A stretch of 64,000 bases of DNA from DATFVB01 sp963714035 (GTDB lineage Bacteria > Acidobacteriota > Thermoanaerobaculia > UBA5066 > DATFVB01). The DNA is taken from assembly GCA_963714035.1 (NCBI GenBank), contig OY970224.1:2108001-2172000 (forward strand). The letters are read 5' to 3'. The position numbers and the translations under genes are program-made. Positions within the stretch are counted from its first letter, which is position 1. Every line of letters begins with the position of its first letter. This document shows positions 18,270 through 27,896 of the stretch, piece by piece. Under the pieces are notes generated by a model, which saw nothing but the letters and a program-made list of their open reading frames with translations, was not told where the DNA came from and made no database searches.

Positions 18270-19688
18270 TCACTCGGGCGGCCTCGCGGCCGCGGAATCG
18301 GCGATCGGCAGCTCGACGCGGAATTCGGTGCGGCCCGGCCGGGATTCGACGGTGATGTCCGCGTCGTTGTGGCGGACCAGCCGTCGGACGATGTCGAGGC
18401 CGAGCCCCGTGCCCTGGCCGACCGGCTTGGTCGTGAAGAACGGGTCGAAGATGCGCTCGAGATTCGCCTGGGGGATCCCGCCGCCGTTGTCGACCACGCG
18501 GACCGCGACGCGCGGTCCCTCGCGTTTCGCCGTCACCTCGACGTGTCCCGAGGCCGGGATCGCGTCGAGCGCGTTGTCGATCAGGTTCGCCCAGACCTGG
18601 TTGAGCTCGCCGGCGAAGCCGCGGACGCGCGGGAGGCCCGGCTCGAGCTCGACGCCGACGGACGCGGAGCGCGCCCGCGCCTTCGACTTGAGCACCGCGA
18701 CCGTGTTTTCGAGACTCGGCGCGAGGTCCACCTCGCCGGCCGACGTCGACTGGTCCATGTGGGTGAAGCCCTTGATCGCGGCGACGAGCTGGGAGATGCG
18801 CTGCGCGGCCTCCTGGATCTCGGCCGAGAGGCCGCGGACCGCGCAGGCCGAGGCCGCCCACCGGAGCGCCGCGTTCAGGAGCGGGCCGTCGAGGGAAGCC
18901 GCGATCCGGTCGAGATCCTCGAACGTCACGGCGGTTTCCGCGAGGGATTCCGACAGCGACGCGTCGAGCTTGCGGTCGGCGAGCCAGTCGGTGATCGCGT
19001 CTTCGCGCTCCGCCTGCTGGATCGGCGACAGCACGCCGTGCCGGTAGGTCGCGAAGCAGGAGCGCCGGATGGCGTCGACCGCGGAAATCTGCGCGTCGGA
19101 GAACCGCGCCGTCTCGAGCGCGCGCGCCGCCGACTCGGCCTCCGCGAGCCGGGTCGGGAGCAGCGAGGCGTTGCGTTCGATCGCCGCGGCCGGATTGTTG
19201 AGCTCGTGCGCGAGGCCGGCCGACAGCTTGCCCAGAGAGACCATCTTTTCGTCGTGCAGCTCGGTCGAATTGAAGACGCGCGCGCGGTCGAGCATGGTGT
19301 GGACCAGGATCGCCGTGATCTCCGGGCATTCGCGGGTCATGTCCCGGAAGCATTCCTTCGGGACGGCGAGGATCTCCGAGGGCTCCTGCGCGATCATGTC
19401 GCCCGGCGGCTTTTTCAGCCGCGAGTAGGGAAGGTTGCCCGAGACGTCCCCGGCCCGCCACTCCATCATTTTGTGCGTTCCCCCGGCGCGCTCGATGAAG
19501 ATCGCAATGCGGCCGGACAGGACGATCCACATGCTCCCGATCGGATCGGCTCTCGTGATCAGGGAGCCCCCGGGGTCGAGCATCCGGATCGCACCGTGGG
19601 CGGCGATCCATTCGAGCTCGGCGCGGGGCGCCCCGCCGAGGGTGCGGTGCTGCAGGAGCCGTTCGACGATGTTCTCGGTGTCCGTCAT
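18270..19688 (-). CDS. Soluble histidine kinase with cyclic-nucleotide-binding domain
   Basis: The 472-residue protein has an N-terminal cNMP-binding/CRP-like barrel (about 10-130; GGSLITRADPIGSMWIVLSG and a GDVSGNLPYS loop), a HisKA-type helix pair with the acceptor histidine in LSAGLAHELNNPAAAI, a long helical insert and a HATPase (NLIDNALDAIP, DNGGGIP, FDPFFTTKP, GTGLGLDI). No membrane helix is seen, so it should be cytoplasmic. It lies immediately upstream of the receiver-flavoprotein fusion. Together they read as a two-component pair linking a small-molecule or redox signal to a reductase output. GGAGAG precedes the ATG. It is divergent from the kinase operon across 77 bp. Confidence 0.92.
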   Translation of the reverse strand: MTDTENIVERLLQHRTLGGAPRAELEWIAAHGAIRMLDPGGSLITRADPIGSMWIVLSGRIAIFIERAGGTHKMMEWRAGDVSGNLPYSRLKKPPGDMIAQEPSEILAVPKECFRDMTRECPEITAILVHTMLDRARVFNSTELHDEKMVSLGKLSAGLAHELNNPAAAIERNASLLPTRLAEAESAARALETARFSDAQISAVDAIRRSCFATYRHGVLSPIQQAEREDAITDWLADRKLDASLSESLAETAVTFEDLDRIAASLDGPLLNAALRWAASACAVRGLSAEIQEAAQRISQLVAAIKGFTHMDQSTSAGEVDLAPSLENTVAVLKSKARARSASVGVELEPGLPRVRGFAGELNQVWANLIDNALDAIPASGHVEVTAKREGPRVAVRVVDNGGGIPQANLERIFDPFFTTKPVGQGTGLGLDIVRRLVRHNDADITVESRPGRTEFRVELPIADSAAARPPE

Positions 19689-19745
19689 GATGGGTGGCTC
19701 TCCGATGAGCGAATGCTACATCGCCGCCGAGGCCGCGGGTCGCGG

Positions 19746-19751
19746 TAAGAT
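19746..19751 (+). promoter_or_regulatory. Candidate -10 box of five-kinase operon
   Basis: TAAGAT followed by CGCGCC lies 14 nt before ATG 19766. The same GATAnnATCGC-like word sits upstream of the kinases at 49591 (TAGGAT, 49566) and 53890 (TAGAAT, 53865), the leader at 33581 (TACAAT, 33558) and, more loosely, 2615 (TATGAT, 2597). No convincing TTGACA-like -35 is visible. Confidence 0.4.
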
Positions 19752-19765
19752 CGCGCCTAAATTTC

Positions 19766-22360
19766 ATGACACTTGCCGCCGGGACGCGCCTCGGTCCGTA
19801 CGAGATCCTCTCGCCGCTCGGAGCGGGCGGGATGGGCGAGGTCTACCGCGCCCGGGACACGAAGCTCAACCGCGACGTCGCGATCAAGGTCCTTCCCGCG
19901 CATCTCGCCGGCGACGCGGAGGCGAGGGCGCGCTTCGAGCGAGAAGCCCAGGCGGTCGCGGCGCTGTCGCATCCGAACATTCTCGCCATCCACGATTTCG
20001 GCGTCGAAGACGGCGTCGCCTATTCCGTCACGGAGCTCCTCGACGGCGAAACGCTCCGCCAGCGCCTTTCCGGCTCTCCCCTCCACGGCCGGAAAGCGAC
20101 GGACTTCGGGATCCAGATAGCGCGGGGGCTCGCGGCGGCGCACGCGCGCGGGATCGTGCATCGGGACTTGAAGCCCGAGAATATCTTTCTCACGCGCGAC
20201 GGCCACGTGAAGATCCTCGATTTCGGCCTCGCGCGGATGACGGGCCCGGCGGGCGTCGCGGCGACGAACGCGCCGACGGTCGAGTCGCCCCACACCGCGC
20301 CCGGCACCGTGATGGGGACGATGGGATACATGTCGCCGGAGCAGGTTCGGGGCCGCGAGACGGATCACCGCACCGACATCTTCGCGTTCGGCGCCGTGCT
20401 GTACGAGATGCTCTCGGGCCGGCGCGCGTTCCGGGGCGAGAGCGCCGCGGACACGATGATGGCGATCCTCAAGGAAGAGCCGCCGGACCTGTCGGAGACG
20501 AACCACGCCGTTCCCGCTCCCCTCGAGCGGCTCGTGCGGCATTGCCTGGAGAAGAACCCGGAGGACCGGTTCCAGTCGGCGCGCGATCTCGCCTACGACC
20601 TCGAGGCCGTCTCGGGCCTGTCGGGTTCAGCCACCCGCGCCGCCGCCGCCGCGCGCGGCGGGATGCCGCGACTGCCGAAGCTCTCCGCGCCGTGGGCCGC
20701 GATGGCGGTCGCCGCCGCGCTCGCCGCCGGCTGGTTCGCGGCCCGCCGCTTCTCGCCGCGCGCCGCCGCGGCCGACGCACGCTTCCACCAGCTCACGTAC
20801 CGTCGCGGCTTCATCGGATCCGCGCGCTTTGCGACGGACGGCCAGTCGATCGTCTACTCGGCGCAATGGGACGGACTGCCGGCAGCGCTCTACCTCAAGC
20901 GCCCCGACAGTCCGGATGCGCTTTCACTGCAGCTTCCTCCGGCGGAGGTCCTCGCCGTTTCCCCCGCGGGCCAGGTCGCGCTCGCGCTCGGCTGCAAAGG
21001 CACGCACAACGGCGCGTGCGCCGGGACGCTCGCCGTCGTTCCCCTGACCGGCGGTGCGCCCCGGCCGCTCGAAGACGGCGTCCAGTGGGCCGACTGGGCG
21101 CCGGACGGCGGCGCCATGGTGGTCCAGCACGACGTGGACGGAAAAGCCCGGCTCGAATACCCGCCGGGAAGGGTCCTCTACGAAACGAGCGGTCACATCA
21201 GCTGGCCGCGTTTTTCCCCCGACGGAAGGACGATCGCGTTCCTGGATCACCCGTTCCAGACCGACGACCAGGGCGCCGTCGCGCTCGTCGATCTGGCGGG
21301 GAAGGTCCGGAAGCTCACGCGCCAGTATCTCAGCGTGCAGGGGCTCGCGTGGTCCCCCGGGAGCCGGGAGATCTGGTTCACCGCCGCGGAATCGGGCGTC
21401 GGGCGGTCGTTGTACGCGGTGACCCCTTCCGGGGCGACGCGGACCCTTTCGAAGGTCCCCGGGAGCCTGACGCTCCGCGACGTGTCGAAGGCCGGGCTCG
21501 TCCTGCTGACGCACGACGACGTCCGCAAGGGAATCATGGGACTCGCCCCCGGCCAGACGAAAGAGCGTGACCTGTCCTGGCTCGAGTGGTCGATCCCGAT
21601 GGACCTCTCGGACGACGGGAACACGCTGCTCTTCAACGAGCAAGGGCAGGCGACGGGCGAGCAGTACGCAGTCTGCATCCGCAAGACGGACGGCTCCCCG
21701 GTGATCCGGCTCGGCGACGGCGTGCCGAGGGGGCTCTCTCCGGATGGAACGTGGGTCGTCTCGTCGTTGATGAAACCCGGCTCGCCGATGTACCTGCTCC
21801 CGACGGGGACCGGGCAGCCCCGTCGCGTCGCCACCCCAGCTTTCGCGGCCGTCGGATTGGCGAGATTTCTTCCCGACGGACGCCGCTTCGTCTTCGCCGC
21901 AACAGAAACCGGAACTCGGCGACTCTTCCTCGGCAACGTCGACGGGACCGCAGCGCGTGCGATCTCGCCGCCCGACCTGTCGCTGGCGGGATTCCTGCTC
22001 TCGCCGGACGGCCGATCCGTCATCTTCGGAACCCGCGATCGGAAAACGTTCTCGGTCCCGGTCGAGGGAGGGGCGCCATCCCCTTTCCGGCCGAAATTCG
22101 ACCTCGCGGACCTTTCCCCGATCCGGTTCAGCGGCGACGGCCATTTTCTCTTCGCCCGCGACAACGGCCGGATTCCGGTCAGCGTCTACCGGTTCGACGT
22201 CTCGACCGGCGCGCGGGAGCTCGTTCGGGAGATCAGTCCGGGCGATCCCGCGGGCCTGGAGGCGATTTCTCCCGTGGACCTTTCCGCGGACGGACGCTCG
22301 TACGTGTACGGTTACACGCGCGCACTTTCAGACCTCTATGCGGTCGAAGGGCTGAAGTGA
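19766..22360 (+). CDS. Ser/Thr protein kinase with beta-propeller, first of five-gene operon
   Basis: The 864-residue kinase carries GAGGMGEV, Lys41, HRDLKPEN, DFGLAR and GYMSPEQVRG. The linker is alanine-rich, with a helix at about 311-330 (APWAAMAVAAALAAGWFA). The propeller has fewer canonical SPDG turns than its neighbours and includes cysteine pairs (LGCKGTHNGACAG) that may form an extracytoplasmic disulfide. It belongs to the VAALSHPNILAIHDFG type. It is the promoter-proximal gene of the 19766-33176 operon; its TGA overlaps the GTG of a 13-codon mini-ORF leading into the next kinase. Confidence 0.95.
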   Translation: MTLAAGTRLGPYEILSPLGAGGMGEVYRARDTKLNRDVAIKVLPAHLAGDAEARARFEREAQAVAALSHPNILAIHDFGVEDGVAYSVTELLDGETLRQRLSGSPLHGRKATDFGIQIARGLAAAHARGIVHRDLKPENIFLTRDGHVKILDFGLARMTGPAGVAATNAPTVESPHTAPGTVMGTMGYMSPEQVRGRETDHRTDIFAFGAVLYEMLSGRRAFRGESAADTMMAILKEEPPDLSETNHAVPAPLERLVRHCLEKNPEDRFQSARDLAYDLEAVSGLSGSATRAAAAARGGMPRLPKLSAPWAAMAVAAALAAGWFAARRFSPRAAAADARFHQLTYRRGFIGSARFATDGQSIVYSAQWDGLPAALYLKRPDSPDALSLQLPPAEVLAVSPAGQVALALGCKGTHNGACAGTLAVVPLTGGAPRPLEDGVQWADWAPDGGAMVVQHDVDGKARLEYPPGRVLYETSGHISWPRFSPDGRTIAFLDHPFQTDDQGAVALVDLAGKVRKLTRQYLSVQGLAWSPGSREIWFTAAESGVGRSLYAVTPSGATRTLSKVPGSLTLRDVSKAGLVLLTHDDVRKGIMGLAPGQTKERDLSWLEWSIPMDLSDDGNTLLFNEQGQATGEQYAVCIRKTDGSPVIRLGDGVPRGLSPDGTWVVSSLMKPGSPMYLLPTGTGQPRRVATPAFAAVGLARFLPDGRRFVFAATETGTRRLFLGNVDGTAARAISPPDLSLAGFLLSPDGRSVIFGTRDRKTFSVPVEGGAPSPFRPKFDLADLSPIRFSGDGHFLFARDNGRIPVSVYRFDVSTGARELVREISPGDPAGLEAISPVDLSADGRSYVYGYTRALSDLYAVEGLK

Positions 22361-22398
22361 TCCGCCTTCGCCACAACCTGGCGGGGTCCTTCCGATGA
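22357..22398 (+). other. Bridging mini-ORF between kinases (GTGA...ATGA)
   Basis: A 13-codon frame from GTG 22357 reads VIRLRHNLAGSFR. The GTG overlaps the upstream kinase stop (GTGA) and the TGA at 22396-22398 overlaps the next kinase ATG (22395). This geometry would allow reinitiation from one kinase to the next. It shows no similarity to a kinase head. Confidence 0.4.
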
Positions 22399-25100
22399 CG
22401 CTCGCCGCGGGCACCCGACTCGGACCTTATGAGGTGATTTCTCCGCTCGGAGCGGGCGGCATGGGTGAGGTGTACAAGGGGCGCGACACGCGGCTCGGGC
22501 GCGACGTCGCGATCAAGGTGCTTCCGGCGCACCTGACGGACGACCCGGACGTGAAGGCCCGTTTCGAGCGCGAGGCGAAGTCGATCTCGCAGCTCACGCA
22601 TCCCCACATCTGCACGCTCTACGACGTCGGCTCGGAAGGGGGCGTCGAGTACCTCGTCATGGAGCTCCTCGAGGGACAGACGCTCGCCGACCGCCTCGAG
22701 AAAGGGCCGCTCCCGACCGAGCAGGTCGTCCGGTTCGGCGTCGAGATCGCCGACGCGCTCGATCGCGCGCACCGGGCCGGGATCATCCATCGGGACCTGA
22801 AGCCCGGCAACGTCATGCTCACGAAGTCGGGCGTGAAGCTCCTCGACTTCGGCCTCGCGAAAGTCGTCGAGGCCGGCGAGGCGCCCTCCGAGCTCTCTTC
22901 CCTTCCGACCCAGGCCGCCTCGCGTCCGCTCACCCAGAAGGGCTCGGTCATGGGGACGTTCCAGTACATGGCGCCGGAACAGCTCGAGGGGAAGGACGCC
23001 GACGCGCGGACGGACATCTTCGCGCTCGGCTGCGTCCTCTACGAGATGGCGACGGGAAAGCGCGCGTTCACCGGCGCGACCCAGGCCTCGCTGATCTCCG
23101 CGATCATGACGAAGGAGCCGGAGCCGATCTCGGCCACGACGCCGCTCGCGCCCGCCGCGCTCGACCGGCTCGTGAAGGGCTGCCTCGCCAAGGATCCGGA
23201 AGACCGCTGGCAGAACGCCCGCGACGTCCGCAACGAGCTGACCTGGATCGGCCAGAGCGGATCGCAGGCGGGGGCGCCGGCCGTCGCCGCCCCGCGCCGA
23301 AGGAATCGCGAAGGAATTCTCACGGGAGCGCTCGCGGCGTTGATCGCCGCCGCCGTCATCCTCGGCGTCGCCTGGTGGAAACGGGCTCCGCCGCCAATGC
23401 CAGTTCTTCGCTCGACAATCTCGCTTCCGGCGAACACGAGCCTCGACCCGCTGAACAACGCCCTCGCGCTGTCGCCCGATGGCAGCCGGCTCATCGTCGC
23501 CGCGGCGGGAGCGGACGGAAAACCACGGTTGTGGCTCCGTTCGATGGACGGGCTCGACGCCCAGCCGATCCCCGGCACGGACGGCGCGACCTGTCCCTTC
23601 TGGTCGCCCGACAGCCGCTTCATCGGGTTCTTCGCCGATCGCAAGCTGAAGAAAGTCGCGGCGGCCGGCGCCGCCGTCCAGACGATCTGCGACGCTCCCG
23701 ACGCGCGCGGCGGAACGTGGAACGCCGACGACGTGATCGTTTTCGCTCCCACGCCGTTCGGCGGCCTTTTCCGGGTTTCCGCCTCCGGAGGGACGCCCGT
23801 CGAGCTGACGAAAGTGAAGGAGCCCGGAGCGACCCACCGCGTCCCCTTCTTCCTGCCGGACGGGCGCCACGTGCTGTTCCTCTCGGGCTCGCCGAACAGC
23901 GACCGGAGCGGGAACGCGATCTATCTTCTCGACATCGCCACGAAGAAAACCACGCTCTTCGCCCGCGAGGACAGCGAAGGTCGATACGCGAAGCCCGGCT
24001 ACCTTCTGTTCGTCCGGGAGCAGAACCTGATGGCGCAGCCGATGGACGCGTCGGGTTTGAAGACGACGGGCGAACCGATGCCGGTCGCCGAAGACGTGAA
24101 CTACGTGCCTCTCCGGTGGAGCGGCGATTTCTCCGTCGCCGACAACGGTCTTCTCGTTTTCGCGCCGGCATCGGCCGGCCGCAGGCGTCAGCTCACCTGG
24201 TTCGATCCGGACGGCAGGACTCTGGGAACGATCGGTGAACCGGCCTCCTTCACGAACGTGGCGCTCGCGCCCGACGAAAAGCGCGCGGTCGCCGTCCTGA
24301 TCGGCGGATGGGCGGGAAGCGTCAGCATCTGGAGCTACGACCTCGCCCGCGGAGTCGGAAACCCGTTCCTCGGAATCAAGGGAGACAACTACAACCCCGT
24401 CTGGTCTCCCGACGGCCGGCTCCTGGCGTTTGCGGGCGGCGACAAGACCGGGGGAGGAATCCTGGTCGCGCCGTCGGACGGCTCGTCGACCGCGAAGACG
24501 GTCGTCGGAGGGCTGGCGAATCCGTTTCCCGCCGCCTGGTCTCCCGACGGCCGCTACATCGCCTACTCGGTTCAGGACCTGAAGACCGGCGTCGTCGATT
24601 TCTGGCTCGCGCGGGCGGACGGCAGCGAAAAGCCGCGAAAATTCGCCGGGATATCCACCTCGCCGGGGATGACGGTCGCCGGCGCCGCACGGGGCCTCGA
24701 AATCAAATTTTCTCCGGACGGAAAGTGGGTCGCGTACGTCTCCGACGAGTCGGGCCACCTCGAGCTCTACGCCACTCCCTTCCCGGGCGCGGGCGCGAAA
24801 CACCAGATTTCGACCGGCGGCATCATTCCCTACAGCGTTTCCTGGGTGGAGGGCGGCCGGAGAATTCTCTACGAGCAGCCCCCGGATCGGAAGCTGATCG
24901 CGGTGGACGTCGAGGAGCGGGGCGATTCCCTCGAGGTCGGCGCGTCGCACGTTCTCTTCGGCGGACGCCCGGTGCCCGAAGGGCCGATCGCGGTGACGCT
25001 CGACGGGAAGCGGATCCTCGTCGCCGCACCGATCGAAGGCGCCGCCTCGCCGCAACTCACGCTCGTCACGAACTGGGCCGCGGGGATCGCGAAGAAATGA
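22395..25100 (+). CDS. Ser/Thr protein kinase with beta-propeller
   Basis: The 901-residue kinase has GAGGMGEV, Lys41, HRDLKPGN, DFGLAK and QYMAPEQLEG. Its first about 290 residues differ from those of the kinase at 33801 at only about ten positions, yet the helix (about 310-330, ALAALIAAAVILGVAWW) and propeller have diverged strongly. The propeller shows regular blades (SPDGSRL, SPDSRFI, LPDGRHV, SPDGRLL, SPDGRYI, SPDGKWV). It is the second gene of the operon; it ends in ATGA with a mini-ORF. It is a KPGN-type kinase. Confidence 0.95.
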   Translation: MTLAAGTRLGPYEVISPLGAGGMGEVYKGRDTRLGRDVAIKVLPAHLTDDPDVKARFEREAKSISQLTHPHICTLYDVGSEGGVEYLVMELLEGQTLADRLEKGPLPTEQVVRFGVEIADALDRAHRAGIIHRDLKPGNVMLTKSGVKLLDFGLAKVVEAGEAPSELSSLPTQAASRPLTQKGSVMGTFQYMAPEQLEGKDADARTDIFALGCVLYEMATGKRAFTGATQASLISAIMTKEPEPISATTPLAPAALDRLVKGCLAKDPEDRWQNARDVRNELTWIGQSGSQAGAPAVAAPRRRNREGILTGALAALIAAAVILGVAWWKRAPPPMPVLRSTISLPANTSLDPLNNALALSPDGSRLIVAAAGADGKPRLWLRSMDGLDAQPIPGTDGATCPFWSPDSRFIGFFADRKLKKVAAAGAAVQTICDAPDARGGTWNADDVIVFAPTPFGGLFRVSASGGTPVELTKVKEPGATHRVPFFLPDGRHVLFLSGSPNSDRSGNAIYLLDIATKKTTLFAREDSEGRYAKPGYLLFVREQNLMAQPMDASGLKTTGEPMPVAEDVNYVPLRWSGDFSVADNGLLVFAPASAGRRRQLTWFDPDGRTLGTIGEPASFTNVALAPDEKRAVAVLIGGWAGSVSIWSYDLARGVGNPFLGIKGDNYNPVWSPDGRLLAFAGGDKTGGGILVAPSDGSSTAKTVVGGLANPFPAAWSPDGRYIAYSVQDLKTGVVDFWLARADGSEKPRKFAGISTSPGMTVAGAARGLEIKFSPDGKWVAYVSDESGHLELYATPFPGAGAKHQISTGGIIPYSVSWVEGGRRILYEQPPDRKLIAVDVEERGDSLEVGASHVLFGGRPVPEGPIAVTLDGKRILVAAPIEGAASPQLTLVTNWAAGIAKK

Positions 25101-25129
25101 GGCCTCTGGCCGGAGGACGCGCATCATGA
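25097..25129 (+). other. Bridging mini-ORF between kinases (ATGA...ATGA)
   Basis: A ten-codon frame (MRPLAGGRAS) starts at ATG 25097, overlapping the upstream TGA (25098-25100), and ends at TGA 25127-25129, overlapping ATG 25126 of the next kinase. Both ends use the same 4-nt overlap. Confidence 0.4.
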
Positions 25130-27780
25130 CGCTGGCATCGGGAACCCGGCTCGGTCCCTACGAAATCGTCTCCGCTCTGGGCGCCGGCGGCATGGGCGAG
25201 GTCTACAGGGCGAACGACACGCGACTCGGACGCGCCGTCGCGGTGAAAGTGCTCCCGTCCCACCTCTCGGCGGACGCGGACCTCAAGGCCCGCTTCGAGC
25301 GCGAAGCGAAAGCGATCTCCCAGCTCACGCATCCGCACATCTGCACGCTCTACGACGTCGGCTCTGAAGGCGGAGTCGAGTATCTCGTGATGGAGCTCCT
25401 CGAAGGCCAGACGCTCGCGGAACGGCTGGAAAAGGGACCGCTCCCGACGGAGCAGGTGCTCCGGTTCGGCGTCGAGATCGCCGACGCGCTCGACAAGGCG
25501 CACCGCGCCGGCATCGTGCACCGGGATCTGAAGCCCGGCAACGTCATGCTCACGAAATCGGGGGTGAAGCTCCTGGACTTCGGCCTCGCGAAGGCCGTCG
25601 CTTCGAGCTCGCCCGACGTTCAGCTCTCGTCGCTCCCGACCCAGACCGAGCAGCCGCTGACGGAGCGGGGCACGATCCTCGGGACGTTCCAGTACATGTC
25701 GCCCGAGCAGCTCGAAGGGAAGGATGCGGATCCGCGATCCGACATCTTCGCCTTCGGATGCGTGCTCTACGAGATGGCGACGGCGAAGAAAGCGTTCACG
25801 GGCGGGAGCCGCGTGTCGCTCATCTCCTCCATCCTTCGCGACGACCCCCGCCCGATTTCGAGCATCGCGCCGATGACGCCGCCGGCGATCGACCGGGTGC
25901 TGAAGAACTGCCTCGCGAAGGACCCGGAAGACCGCTGGCAGAGCGCGCACGACGTGATGAGCGAGCTCCGGTGGATCGCGGAGGCGGGGTCGCAGGCGGG
26001 GGCGCCCGCGATCGTCGCGACGAAACGGAAGAACCGCGAGCGGCTGGCGTGGATCGTCGCGGCGGCCGGCGCGGTTGCCGCGCTTCTCTTCGCCGCCGGA
26101 TATTTCCGCCGGTCGCCGCGGGAGGCCAGGCCGATCATCGCCACCCTCGTCTCGCCGGAGAAGCTGTTCATTTCCGACCTCGCGCTCTCGCCCGACGGTT
26201 CGAAGCTCGCATTTTGCGCGGCCCCTCCCGGCGCGCAGCCCGGGCTCTGGATTCGGACGCTCGCCGAGCCCACGGCCAGGCCGGTCCCCGGGGCGGAGGA
26301 CGCGATCTTCCCGTTCTGGTCGCCGGACGGCCGGTACGTCGCCTTCTTCGGCCAGGGAGCGCTGAAACGCGTCGACGCCGCGGGAGGCCCGGTCCTGCAA
26401 ATCTGCGACGCGGAGTCGCCCAAGGGCGGCTCCTGGAACCAAGACGGGACGATCCTCTTCGCGCCGAAATCGACGTCGTCGCTCTTCCGGGTGCCGGCCG
26501 CGGGAGGCACGCCCGTTTCCGTCACGAAGCTCGACGCGGCGCTTCACGTGACGGCCCACCGCTACCCGTCGTTCCTGCCCGACGGCAGGCATTTTCTCTA
26601 CATGTCGATGAATCCGTCCGCGCCGGTCGGCGATCCGGCAAACTCGATCCGCGTCGGTTCGCTCGACGGGAAGCTGGACAGGGCTCTCGTCCCCGTCGCT
26701 TCGAAGGCCTCCTACGCCGACGGGCATCTCTTCTACGGCCGCGAGGGGACGCTCCTGGCGCAGGGAATCGATCTCTCCCGGTGGGAGATGAGGGGGGATC
26801 CCGCGACGGTCGGCGAGCGCGTTTCCCGGAGCAACTACTTCGGTTACGCGCAGTTCTCCGTTTCGGAACAGACGCTCGTCTACATGCCGAACTTCGTGGT
26901 GCCGTCACGGCTCGCCTGGTTCGATCGGAACGGCCGTTCGCTGGGGGATATCGGGGAGCCCCGCGTGTTCAATACCGCCCGACTCTCGCCCGATGGCCGC
27001 CGGATCGCCGCCGAAGTGTTCGATGCCTCCCGAAACAACTCGGAGGTCTGGATCCTCGACGCGGTCACCGGCGCCGGCAACAAGTTCGCGTCTTCCAACT
27101 TCAGCGACGCGTCTCCGGTCTGGTCGCCCGACGGAGACCGGATCGTGTTCGCCTCGAATCGGAAGACGAAGGGCGCCAAGCGCGACCTCTGGGTCAAGCG
27201 CCTCGACGGCAGCCCGGAGGAGCCCTTCATCGAATCGCCCGACGACAAGGTGCCCGAAAGCTGGTCCGGCGACGGGCGGGTTCTCTCGCTGCAGCTCTAT
27301 ACGACGATCGGCAAGAGAAACTCCCAGCTCTGGATCGCGGAAACCGGCGGCAGCCGCAAGATGGTTCCCTTCTCGGTAGAGGCGGACCAGAGCGGAAGCC
27401 GATTCTCTCCCGACGGCCGGTGGATCGTGTACGAGACGGATGAATCGGGAAAATACGAGGTCTTTGTTCGGCCCTTCCCCGAGGGCCCGGGTCGGTGGCA
27501 GATTTCCACGGCGGGCGGCGTCGGGAGTCTCTGGCGCCGCGACGGAAAGGAGCTCTACTACGAGTCACTCGACTTCAAGGCCATGGCGGCGCCGATCAGC
27601 GTTTCCCCGGCCTTTCACGCCGGCGCGCCGACGCCCCTCTTCGACCTCCGCTCGGCGGCGAGCTCGGCCTTCGACGTCTCCCCCGACGGCCAGAGGTTCC
27701 TCGTGGCCCTCGCCGCCAACGACCAGTCCCCGCCGTTCAGCCTGGTCCTGAACTGGCGCGGCTTGTTGAAGGGGGAGTGA
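25126..27780 (+). CDS. Ser/Thr protein kinase with beta-propeller
   Basis: The 884-residue KPGN-type kinase has GAGGMGEV, Lys41 in VAVKVLP, HRDLKPGN, DFGLAK and QYMSPEQLEG. Its catalytic domain is clearly related to 22395 but less close than the 22395/33801 pair. The helix is at about 307-325 (WIVAAAGAVAALLFAAGYF). The propeller includes SPDGSKL, SPDGRYV, LPDGRHF, SPDGRRI, SPDGDRI and SPDGRWI turns and ends in LVLNWRGLLKGE, the short C-terminal strand shared by most copies (VLNW). It is the third gene of the operon. A decayed kinase head (27783-27896) separates it from the fourth. Confidence 0.95.
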   Translation: MTLASGTRLGPYEIVSALGAGGMGEVYRANDTRLGRAVAVKVLPSHLSADADLKARFEREAKAISQLTHPHICTLYDVGSEGGVEYLVMELLEGQTLAERLEKGPLPTEQVLRFGVEIADALDKAHRAGIVHRDLKPGNVMLTKSGVKLLDFGLAKAVASSSPDVQLSSLPTQTEQPLTERGTILGTFQYMSPEQLEGKDADPRSDIFAFGCVLYEMATAKKAFTGGSRVSLISSILRDDPRPISSIAPMTPPAIDRVLKNCLAKDPEDRWQSAHDVMSELRWIAEAGSQAGAPAIVATKRKNRERLAWIVAAAGAVAALLFAAGYFRRSPREARPIIATLVSPEKLFISDLALSPDGSKLAFCAAPPGAQPGLWIRTLAEPTARPVPGAEDAIFPFWSPDGRYVAFFGQGALKRVDAAGGPVLQICDAESPKGGSWNQDGTILFAPKSTSSLFRVPAAGGTPVSVTKLDAALHVTAHRYPSFLPDGRHFLYMSMNPSAPVGDPANSIRVGSLDGKLDRALVPVASKASYADGHLFYGREGTLLAQGIDLSRWEMRGDPATVGERVSRSNYFGYAQFSVSEQTLVYMPNFVVPSRLAWFDRNGRSLGDIGEPRVFNTARLSPDGRRIAAEVFDASRNNSEVWILDAVTGAGNKFASSNFSDASPVWSPDGDRIVFASNRKTKGAKRDLWVKRLDGSPEEPFIESPDDKVPESWSGDGRVLSLQLYTTIGKRNSQLWIAETGGSRKMVPFSVEADQSGSRFSPDGRWIVYETDESGKYEVFVRPFPEGPGRWQISTAGGVGSLWRRDGKELYYESLDFKAMAAPISVSPAFHAGAPTPLFDLRSAASSAFDVSPDGQRFLVALAANDQSPPFSLVLNWRGLLKGE

Positions 27781-27782
27781 AG

Positions 27783-27896
27783 GTGAGCCTCTCACCGGGC
27801 GTCCGACTCGGACCCTACGAGATCCTGTCTCCGATCGGCGCCGGAGGCCCGCCGTCGCTCCTTGGGAGCTATGGCGCGGCCATGAGGCGTCGATGA
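27783..27896 (+). CDS. Kinase-head leader ORF (37 aa), ATGA-coupled to next kinase
   Basis: GTG 27783 opens a 37-residue frame whose first 23 residues are a normal kinase head (VSLSPGVRLGPYEILSPIG, then AGG). At the glycine loop, where kinases read MGEV, it switches to PPSLLGSYGAAMRRR and stops at TGA 27894-27896, overlapping ATG 27893. It starts 3 nt after the previous kinase stop. Two other leaders (33655, and 63909 on the minus strand) share the same switch point and the tail ending YGAAMR/HGAAMR; this copy lacks a 12-residue (36-nt) repeat-derived insert present in those two. It may be a recombination scar or a coupled leader peptide; the overlap geometry is certain, the role is not. Confidence 0.6.
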   Translation: MSLSPGVRLGPYEILSPIGAGGPPSLLGSYGAAMRRR

